From Gemmatimonadota bacterium (GTDB taxonomy: Bacteria; Gemmatimonadota; Gemmatimonadetes; Palauibacterales; Palauibacteraceae): a stretch of DNA of 5,267 bases. Location of the stretch: assembly GCA_013042495.1 (NCBI GenBank), contig JABDQB010000038.1, positions 1-5,267 on the forward strand, given 5' to 3'. Below, piece after piece: positions 1-5,267 of the stretch. Under the pieces are notes generated by a model. That model did not search any database. It saw only the letters and a program-made list of their open reading frames with translations, and was not told where the DNA came from. The translations under genes and the position numbers were made by a program. Numbering within the stretch: position 1 is the first letter of the stretch; the number at the start of each line of letters is the position of its first letter.

Positions 1-30
1 GTCGCGCAGGACCACGCTGCCGGCCCCCGA
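1..30 (-). other. Open frame continuing past the TamB-like TAG stop
   Basis: Read in the same frame as the TamB-like gene, the ten codons after the TAG are open to the window edge and give SGAGSVVLRD. This resembles the start of the internal repeats of the upstream protein (compare ARGSFVLAL at residues 382-390 and AVGGLSIVEP at 460-469). It may be the continuation of the same gene. A GTG at 13-15 in this frame could instead start a separate downstream gene, although no clear ribosome binding site precedes it. Only 30 bases are available, so the call is tentative. Confidence 0.4.
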
Positions 31-1626
31 CTAACGCGATGCCTGACCGGACGGGAGCTGCTGCACCAGGTCGGTATCGAAGTCGAACCACTGGCCCACC
101 GTTCCCGTCAGCGTGGTGCGGCCTTCCAGCCTTCCGCGCAGCAGGTGGGTGATGCCGACGATGGCCGTCCAACGGGGCTCGAACGACAGAAACGCCAGCT
201 CGAGGTCCTGCATGTCGCGAGGCTCGACGATGGAGAGGCCCCCGACCGCCGTGACGAAGGATGGCCTCACAGTGTCGTCGAGGTCGGTAAGCGTCAGGTC
301 GGCCCTGATCTGCATCAGGTCCAAGGGTCCCGTGCCGTTGACGGTTCCCGTGATATACCCATCGATCAGGGAATCACGCTCCAGGACTTCGTCAACCAGA
401 CGGAGACGCAGCGGCTGAAGGAGGAGATCCAGGCTCTCGAAGCGAGGCACGTTCTCGAGCGCCAACACAAACGATCCGCGAGCGCGCGAGTCGCCCGAGC
501 GAGCGTCCGCTCCCGACACGTCGACGACGATCACTTCGCCCCTCGTCCACAGATCGATCCGGGCAGGGCCGTCTCCTCGCGCTGGCATCGGCACCGGCAG
601 CCACCTGAGATCGCTGAACGCTATGGGATCCGCGTCGAGCCCGAAGCGAAACTGCTCTGGATCCGCGGGCACGATCCAGCCCGAACCCGACAGCGAGCTT
701 TCTCCGGTCTCCAGCGTCGCGACCTCGACGGCGATCGTGTCCCGGAAGGTGGCGCTGCCGTCGAACCGGCGGATGCCCAGGGTCTGGGTCACGACGGACG
801 CGGCGGTCGCCATCTCCGTCGTTTCGATGCGGAACGGCCGGACGGGATCGACAATGCGGATCAGCGGGAAGCCGGCGGAAAGAGAGTCGAGTCGTATTTC
901 GCGCACCCAACGCCCAGGCCCGGCTCGCACGACACGCCACAACTTGTCTCCTCGCAATCCCTGCGCGACCAGCGAGTCCCTGGCAGCTCCCTGCCGATCG
1001 GCTGCCCACGGCGTGGTGACCAGGAGGCTGCCGCGCCTGATGTCGAGATCTGTGAGGAGGACCTTCGTCCGGCTCGGTCCGGCCGTGGAGTCAGCCGCCA
1101 TGGCGGAATCGGCGGGCAACTCCGGCTGCGAAGGATCATCACCGAACAGGCGGTCGAAGTTCCAGGTCCGGTCCGGCGCCTGCAGCAGCGATACGCGCGC
1201 CCGCTGCACCGTGACGTTGTTGAATCGGTAGGTCCCGACAAGGAAGCCGAGGGGATTGTAGTTCACTCGCACGCTGTCGAGCTGGACGAACGGTGTCCCA
1301 CCGGACTCGAGTATCTCGAAGTGAGCCAGATGGACCCGGGTCAGCATGTTGCCGCCGAGAATCGGTCCGACCCGAACCTCTCCGTTGACCACGTCCGCCA
1401 ACAAGCGCTCGATCTGCGTGGCCACGACGGCGCGCCCGACTACCGTCTGGCTGAGCAACAGGACCGCGCCGGCAGCCGTCAGACTTGCAAGGCCGACCAG
1501 TACGGCCGCGGAACGCCCGATCACCTTGATCAGATGCCACCACCGCCGGGGCATGCCGAACGGAGCCCTGAATTCGGAGGCTCGCGCCTCCCTCCGGCTC
1601 CGGTCTCCCTTCATCGCGGGCGTCAC
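31..1626 (-). CDS. TamB/AsmA-type inner-membrane-anchored periplasmic protein, possibly cut short by an amber codon
   Basis: The protein has 531 residues from a GTG start. An Arg-rich cytoplasmic N-terminus (1-36) leads to one membrane anchor (about 37-60). A region typical of the AsmA/TamB N-terminus follows (about 61-160; e.g. GRAVVATQIERLLADVVNG, then VRVNYNPLGFLVGTYRFNNV). A Pro/Ala/Asp-rich linker lies at about 162-187. The rest is a series of amphipathic beta repeats (about 188-531), as in the lipid-carrying beta-taco of TamB. There are no cysteines. Family members span the periplasm and work with an Omp85 partner, here the gene directly upstream; the TamB role is inferred from topology and context. 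TamB proteins are usually well over 1000 residues, so 531 is short and the DUF490-type C-terminus is missing. The stop is TAG at 31-33, within an apparent repeat unit. Alternative starts are ATG at 1612-1614 and ATG at 1552-1554 (MPRRWWHLIK). GTG is favoured by a GAGG 9 nt upstream and a 1-nt gap after the previous stop. Confidence 0.82.
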   Translation of the reverse strand: MTPAMKGDRSRREARASEFRAPFGMPRRWWHLIKVIGRSAAVLVGLASLTAAGAVLLLSQTVVGRAVVATQIERLLADVVNGEVRVGPILGGNMLTRVHLAHFEILESGGTPFVQLDSVRVNYNPLGFLVGTYRFNNVTVQRARVSLLQAPDRTWNFDRLFGDDPSQPELPADSAMAADSTAGPSRTKVLLTDLDIRRGSLLVTTPWAADRQGAARDSLVAQGLRGDKLWRVVRAGPGRWVREIRLDSLSAGFPLIRIVDPVRPFRIETTEMATAASVVTQTLGIRRFDGSATFRDTIAVEVATLETGESSLSGSGWIVPADPEQFRFGLDADPIAFSDLRWLPVPMPARGDGPARIDLWTRGEVIVVDVSGADARSGDSRARGSFVLALENVPRFESLDLLLQPLRLRLVDEVLERDSLIDGYITGTVNGTGPLDLMQIRADLTLTDLDDTVRPSFVTAVGGLSIVEPRDMQDLELAFLSFEPRWTAIVGITHLLRGRLEGRTTLTGTVGQWFDFDTDLVQQLPSGQASR

Positions 1627-1627
1627 G

Positions 1628-3784
1628 TCAGAAAGCCTCGCCGATCGAGAACTGTATACGGGTGCGGCGCCAGATCTCGGTCAGGGTCGACGGATCGTCC
1701 CACGTAAAGGGGTTGTAGGCCACCGGAGCCGGGACCTCAACGATCGATCCGTCGTCCAGAACCACGACGGCCGGCTTCAGCTTCTGTCCTGTCGGATTGT
1801 ACCCGACGTCCAGTCGGAGCGGACCGACGGGGCTGCTGAATCGAACCCCCGCCCCCGGGGTGGCCACGATAGGCGTACGGTCGTCTACATCGTTCCAGAC
1901 CTGGCCGAAGTCGATGAAACCGGCTACCGACCACCTGTTGCCAGCCCTGAACCTCGCCTCGATGCTCCCCTCGAACACCGCATTCCCGCCCAGCGGACGC
2001 TCGTTGAAGGTGGTCGGCGAGACGTCCTGGGCGCACTCGGCCAGGCTGGCGTATCCACTGCAGTCGGACTCTTCCAGAACGAGCACGGTCGGTCCGAGCA
2101 GGTTGAGTCCGAAACCCCTGACGCTCTGCGGTCCACCGGCGAAGAAGCGCTTCTGCGGATGAACGATGGCGTCCGACGAGACGTTCCCCTCGAACACGTT
2201 GCCCGAGTAGGGCAGAATCGCCCCGGTCCGCAGGTGAGCCCCGAGGACGACCGTCGGAGAGAGTTGTCGGAAGACGGCGCCGTCGATCGTACCCCGCGTG
2301 TACTGGTAATCGGAGAGAGTCAGATCGCCCGCGTTCTCGAATTCGACAGCCAGATACCAACCTCGCGTCGCCGCGAAAGGGTTGTCCGTCCGGTCGTAGG
2401 TCCACAGGGCGGTGATGGGGGACAACCAGTTGGCGTCGGAGAGAACCTGGATGTCCTCGGGGTCGCACACGCCGAAGTTGATGCAGAAGTAGATATCGGC
2501 CGATTCCTCGGCGAACGACGTGAGCGCTGCTTGATAGCCCAGGGTCAGCTGCATCCGGCGCTGCAGCCGCCGGCTGAACGCCACCTGGCCTCCGACGGCG
2601 TTCCTCACGTACAGGTCCGGCACGGTCTCACGCTCGACGAATACGCTTGCCCGCAGGTTGTTGCGACCGTCCGAGAACACAGGCTGCTCGAAACCCACAT
2701 CGAGCAGGTAGTTCAGCTCCTGGTAGACCTCGTTCGTACTGACATCGGTGCATGGGAACTCGCCCTGAAGCTCGCTCGCCAGAAGGTTGGATACCCGACC
2801 GGTGAACCTGAGAATCCGGGCATCGCCAAGGAAGTTCCGGTAGATCAGGCTGGCCTGCCCCTGTACGCACTCGTCGGTCTGGAGACCGAGTCCAGTCTGG
2901 ATGGATCGTTTCGGCGCGGGCGCGACTTCGACGCGCAGATCGATCAACGTGTCGGTGTCCGCGCGTCGCTGCGACGAGATGTTGGCCCAGCGGAGAGCCT
3001 GCAGACCGTAAAGGCTGCGCTGGCTCTCGACGATTCGGTCCTCACTGAACCAGTCGCCGGACCTGAACCGGACGAGCTCCTGGATCACCCCGTCGCCCAC
3101 TTCGCCCGAGCCGACGATGGTGACTTCGCCCACCCTGACCCGCGGACCCGGCTCCACCCGGAGGACCACGTCCGCCTCGAGGGACTCGGTGGGTATGAAA
3201 TACTCGCGAAGCACCTGGGCGTTGACATACCCGCCCTTGCGCAGACGCTCGGCCAGGGCCCGCTCCCCGGACCCGAGGGCCACGAGGTCGAGAGGGTCGC
3301 CCACCGCGAGGGGCAGGTCCCCGGCTACAGCGGCCGAATCGAGAAGGTCTTCGCCGCCAACGACGCTCAGGGTCCGGATCCGGGTTGGCTCCCCTTCCAC
3401 CACGTCGAACTGGATTCGAACGGTGTTCTCGTCGCGCGCGACCGTTGTATCGACCGTCGCCGCCCGGAAGCCGCGTTGCCGGTAGTATAGCCGGAGCCTC
3501 AGCACGTCCAGGGGCATCTCCCCCTCATCGAGGTATTCGCGAATGTGCGCGAGGCCCCAGTCTGTCAGGGGGCAGAGGGGAAGCGGGAAGACGAAGAGGA
3601 AGGTGCGGCAGTGCGTCTCCCGGGTCAGGATCGCGTTCTCGAGGTCGCCATCGGAGAACGCGGAGTTCCCTTCAAACGTAATCTGGACGACTTCAGGGTC
3701 CGCGAAACTCTGGCTGGCAGCGTCGGTGGAGCCCGTCGCGATGAAGACGACGCCTACCGCTATCGTGCGCCAGGCTCTCTTCAC
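1628..3784 (-). CDS. Omp85-family outer-membrane protein, TamA/BamA type
   Basis: This is an outer-membrane barrel protein of the family that inserts or exports other outer-membrane proteins; the TamB-like neighbour points to a TamA-like role. From the GTG start it has 718 residues. Residues 1-25 form a signal peptide (KR, hydrophobic core TIAVGVVFIATG, then DAAS). Three POTRA domains follow at about 32-133, 135-213 and 216-288, with typical VEGEP and VEPGPRVRVGEV linkers. The barrel runs from about 293 to the end, with NFLGDARIL, the family motif YDRTDNPFAATRGW (463-476), the lid-loop VRGF (555-558), GPLRLDVGY (654-662) and a terminal strand RIQFSIGEAF ending in Phe, a normal beta-signal. 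Three POTRAs match TamA rather than the five of proteobacterial BamA, but BamA-like proteins with varied POTRA numbers exist, so the name is not settled. The frame is also open from an ATG at 3830-3832, which would add 16 non-signal-like residues and overlap lgt by 52 nt. I prefer GTG at 3782-3784. Eight cysteines lie in four close pairs. Confidence 0.93.
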   Translation of the reverse strand: MKRAWRTIAVGVVFIATGSTDAASQSFADPEVVQITFEGNSAFSDGDLENAILTRETHCRTFLFVFPLPLCPLTDWGLAHIREYLDEGEMPLDVLRLRLYYRQRGFRAATVDTTVARDENTVRIQFDVVEGEPTRIRTLSVVGGEDLLDSAAVAGDLPLAVGDPLDLVALGSGERALAERLRKGGYVNAQVLREYFIPTESLEADVVLRVEPGPRVRVGEVTIVGSGEVGDGVIQELVRFRSGDWFSEDRIVESQRSLYGLQALRWANISSQRRADTDTLIDLRVEVAPAPKRSIQTGLGLQTDECVQGQASLIYRNFLGDARILRFTGRVSNLLASELQGEFPCTDVSTNEVYQELNYLLDVGFEQPVFSDGRNNLRASVFVERETVPDLYVRNAVGGQVAFSRRLQRRMQLTLGYQAALTSFAEESADIYFCINFGVCDPEDIQVLSDANWLSPITALWTYDRTDNPFAATRGWYLAVEFENAGDLTLSDYQYTRGTIDGAVFRQLSPTVVLGAHLRTGAILPYSGNVFEGNVSSDAIVHPQKRFFAGGPQSVRGFGLNLLGPTVLVLEESDCSGYASLAECAQDVSPTTFNERPLGGNAVFEGSIEARFRAGNRWSVAGFIDFGQVWNDVDDRTPIVATPGAGVRFSSPVGPLRLDVGYNPTGQKLKPAVVVLDDGSIVEVPAPVAYNPFTWDDPSTLTEIWRRTRIQFSIGEAF
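1636..1642 (-). promoter_or_regulatory. Ribosome binding site for the TamB-like gene
   Basis: GGCGAGG lies within the last codons of the Omp85 gene (the Gly-Glu-Ala stretch), with its GAGG core ending 9 nt before the GTG at 1624-1626. The spacing is normal for a Shine-Dalgarno site. No comparable site precedes the ATG at 1612-1614. Confidence 0.5.
3781..3784 (-). promoter_or_regulatory. GTGA start-stop overlap coupling lgt and the Omp85 gene
   Basis: The minus strand reads GTGA here: GTG is the preferred Omp85 start and TGA is the lgt stop. Such 4-nt overlaps usually mean that translation of the second gene depends on ribosomes finishing the first. Confidence 0.65.
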
Positions 3785-4620
3785 TTCCGCGAGGCCTCCC
3801 GCGCACCGGATCCCAGGTGATTCATGAGCCATACTCCCAGGCCGATGGACCCGATGCTGAGAACCTGCGCCAGCGACAGGGCGCCGAAGAAACGGTCATC
3901 CTTGGCGCGGAAGAACTCGACGAACAGTCGCTCGAGCCCCGCGAGCACGAGCCATAGTGAGAACAGCCACCCCGGCGTCTTGTCGCGGAACCGGAGTCTC
4001 CACAGCACGAAGAAGATCAACAGCGAGATGCCCGTCTCGAAGAGTTGTGTCGGGTAGACCGATAGGACCTGGCCATCCGGGATTTCAGCCGGGATATCCA
4101 CTCCGAAGCCGCGCCGGAGGTTACCGGCCGTCGATGGCGGCTGGCCGTTCGGAAAGGCGATTCCCACCCAACTGTCCGTCGGGCGGCCGTAGTCATCACC
4201 CACGAGGAAGCAGCCGATCCGGCCCAGGGCATAAGAGAGGGCGAGTCCCGGGGCCACCACGTCAGCCAGCTCCGCGACGGACTGGCGGGCACGCCGGATC
4301 ATCCAGATGACCCCGAGCGCGCCTCCGATGAAACCGCCATACCAGACCAGTCCGGACCGGCTGGTGAGCATGCCGATCGGGTCGCGGACCGTCAACGGCC
4401 AGTTCAGGAGCACGTAATACAGCTTGGCCCCGAGGATGCCTCCGATGAGGGCGCCCAGCAGAATGTCGCCCGCGATCTGCTCGTCTTTGCCCTGCCGCTT
4501 GAGTTCGACCCGGATCACCTGATAACCGGCCAGAAAGGCCACCGCCATCATGACCCCGAAGGTCGTGATCGTAAAACGACCGAGGACCGGCAGGTCGAGC
4601 GTGATCAATTCCGGATACAT
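3781..4620 (-). CDS. lgt: Prolipoprotein diacylglyceryl transferase Lgt
   Basis: Lgt is an inner-membrane enzyme that moves diacylglycerol from phosphatidylglycerol to the lipobox cysteine of prolipoproteins, the first step of lipoprotein maturation. The protein has 279 residues, close to the usual 260-300. It has about seven hydrophobic segments (roughly residues 14-36, 50-73, 92-109, 117-139, 195-210, 217-237 and 246-268). Signature stretches are GLVWYGGFIGG (90-100), GRIGCFLVGDDYGR (133-146), VYPTQLFE (188-195) and ERLFVEFFR (230-238). Arg134 and Arg238 match E. coli Arg143 and Arg239. Tyr94 replaces the E. coli HGG histidine and Cys137 replaces Asn146; GRIGCF variants are common outside Proteobacteria. 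The ATG start follows tsaD by 18 nt, with only a weak purine run (GAAAG) upstream. The TGA stop overlaps the next gene's GTG. All expected core motifs are present, so the enzyme is probably active. Confidence 0.96.
   Translation of the reverse strand: MYPELITLDLPVLGRFTITTFGVMMAVAFLAGYQVIRVELKRQGKDEQIAGDILLGALIGGILGAKLYYVLLNWPLTVRDPIGMLTSRSGLVWYGGFIGGALGVIWMIRRARQSVAELADVVAPGLALSYALGRIGCFLVGDDYGRPTDSWVGIAFPNGQPPSTAGNLRRGFGVDIPAEIPDGQVLSVYPTQLFETGISLLIFFVLWRLRFRDKTPGWLFSLWLVLAGLERLFVEFFRAKDDRFFGALSLAQVLSIGSIGLGVWLMNHLGSGAREASRK
3795..3800 (-). promoter_or_regulatory. Ribosome binding site for the Omp85 gene
   Basis: GGGAGG on the minus strand lies 10 nt before the GTG at 3782-3784, inside the 3' end of lgt. 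It supports the GTG start over the upstream ATG at 3830-3832. The GTG also gives a clean signal peptide and a GTGA overlap with the lgt stop. Confidence 0.65.
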
Positions 4621-4638
4621 GTCTTGCTTTCGTTCGTG

Positions 4639-5267
4639 TTACGAGAGACCCGGAAACGGCAGGGCCGGATCCGCGTTGAGGTCGAGCCCGTGAACCTGAC
4701 CCTCCGTCAGCCTGTGCTCGGCGAGCCGGGCCACCATCGCCGCGTTGTCGGTCGATAATCTCGGAGAAGGGGCAAACAACTGGCCCGCTGGTTCGAGGGC
4801 CGACGCCAACCTGTCGCGCAGTGGGCCGTTCCGGGCCACCCCTCCACCCAGAAGGACGCGCCCGCACCCGGTGTGCTCGACCGCTCTCAGGGTCTTCGCG
4901 ACCAGCACGTCCAATACCGCTTCCTGGAACTCCGCCGCCACATGGGCCCCGGCCGCGTCTGCATCGGCGCCGGCATCTTGTTCGATGTCCGCGATCAGCA
5001 GGGAAGCGGCGGTCTTGAGCCCGCTGAACGAGAAATCGAAGTACCCGGCGTCCCCGGGACCGTCACGCGTTGCGAGCATCGGGCGGGGGAGCCTGTACGT
5101 TCCGGCGACTCCCTGTCGAGCCAATTTCTCGATCTCCGGGCCGCCCGGAAAGCCCAGGCCAAGCCTGCGCGCGACCTTGTCGAACGCTTCCCCCACGGCG
5201 TCGTCGCGCGTGCTTCCCAGCAGCCGGTAGCTCCCCCAGGCGGGCGCATACAGAAGCAGGGTGTGGC
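4639..5267 (-). CDS. tsaD: TsaD, tRNA N6-threonylcarbamoyladenosine synthase subunit (5' end outside window)
   Basis: TsaD (Kae1/YgjD/Gcp family) transfers the threonylcarbamoyl group from threonylcarbamoyl-AMP to A37 of ANN-decoding tRNAs in the cytoplasm, together with TsaB and TsaE. About 208 residues are visible. The frame is open to the window edge, beginning with HTLLLYAP, which matches the end of the family's SGGHT motif. Then come GSTRDDAVGEAFDKVARRLGL, the PGGPEIEKLA stretch, FDFSFSGLK (about visible residue 76), the nucleotide-binding GGGVARN (about 140) and STDNAAM (about 171), whose Asp is a metal ligand in the family. The family is usually about 340 residues, so roughly the first 130, including the HxxxH metal site, lie outside. 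The GTG at 5194-5196 is an internal Val codon, not the start. The stop is TAA, 18 nt before lgt. No defect is visible in this part. The family assignment is very secure. Confidence 0.96.
   Translation of the reverse strand, partial: HTLLLYAPAWGSYRLLGSTRDDAVGEAFDKVARRLGLGFPGGPEIEKLARQGVAGTYRLPRPMLATRDGPGDAGYFDFSFSGLKTAASLLIADIEQDAGADADAAGAHVAAEFQEAVLDVLVAKTLRAVEHTGCGRVLLGGGVARNGPLRDRLASALEPAGQLFAPSPRLSTDNAAMVARLAEHRLTEGQVHGLDLNADPALPFPGLS

Noticed and set aside
145..1707. A plus-strand open frame of 520 codons opposite the TamB-like gene
   Set aside because: It is an antisense shadow with Arg/Asp/Gln-rich low-information composition and no membrane segment or known motif. The minus-strand product has an anchor and repeats.
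1845..1862. A C-rich/G-rich run (near ccccgcccccgggg) considered as a terminator or structured RNA
   Set aside because: It lies inside the Omp85 coding sequence (the TPGAGVRF region), has no T-run, and codon use explains it.
1346..3490. A plus-strand open frame of 714 codons opposite the Omp85 gene
   Set aside because: It is antisense to a gene with clear family motifs. Its translation is Arg/Pro/Glu-rich without recognisable domains, as expected from a shadow frame in GC-rich DNA.
4621..4638. The 18-nt tsaD-lgt gap considered as a promoter or attenuator
   Set aside because: It is too short for a promoter, has no hairpin and no clear -10 element. It is best read as a simple intra-operon spacer.
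4262..4867. A minus-strand open frame of 201 codons spanning the tsaD-lgt junction in another frame
   Set aside because: It overlaps two well-recognised genes out of frame, and its Arg/Gly/Pro-rich translation has no family features.

Overview
The window is a densely packed block of four genes, all on the minus strand, so transcription runs from the right end to the left. The base composition is GC-rich and there is essentially no intergenic space. The genes belong to a diderm (Gram-negative-type) bacterium, because the block holds an outer-membrane Omp85 barrel protein and a lipoprotein-maturation enzyme. Protein style and gene order would fit Gemmatimonadota or a related environmental phylum, but that placement is a guess from sequence flavour and not a demonstrated assignment.

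In transcription order: (1) 4639-5267, the C-terminal ~208 residues of TsaD, the tRNA t6A-modification enzyme, whose 5' end is outside the window; (2) 3781-4620, a complete Lgt (prolipoprotein diacylglyceryl transferase), 18 nt after the tsaD stop; (3) 1628-3784, a TamA/BamA-type Omp85 protein with signal peptide, three POTRA domains and a C-terminal barrel, whose preferred GTG start overlaps the lgt stop as GTGA; (4) 31-1626, a TamB/AsmA-type inner-membrane-anchored protein starting 1 nt after the tamA stop. The spacing implies one transcript with translational coupling, and no internal promoter or terminator is visible.

The last three genes form a coherent envelope-assembly module. Lgt lipidates prolipoproteins in the inner membrane. 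The Omp85 and TamB-like proteins are the two halves of a TAM-like system, in which TamB spans the periplasm and contacts the POTRA domains of its Omp85 partner.

The most interesting point is the end of the TamB-like gene. Its reading frame stops at a TAG codon (31-33) in the middle of what looks like another copy of its internal repeat. The ten codons after the TAG, up to the window edge, continue that repeat pattern in the same frame. The gene may therefore be a longer TamB interrupted by an amber codon (a real nonsense mutation, a split gene, or a sequencing error). The Omp85 protein also carries eight cysteines in four closely spaced pairs, which suggests disulfide-stabilised loops. Otherwise the window looks like ordinary core genome, and I found no mobile element, CRISPR array, RNA gene or clearly new system.
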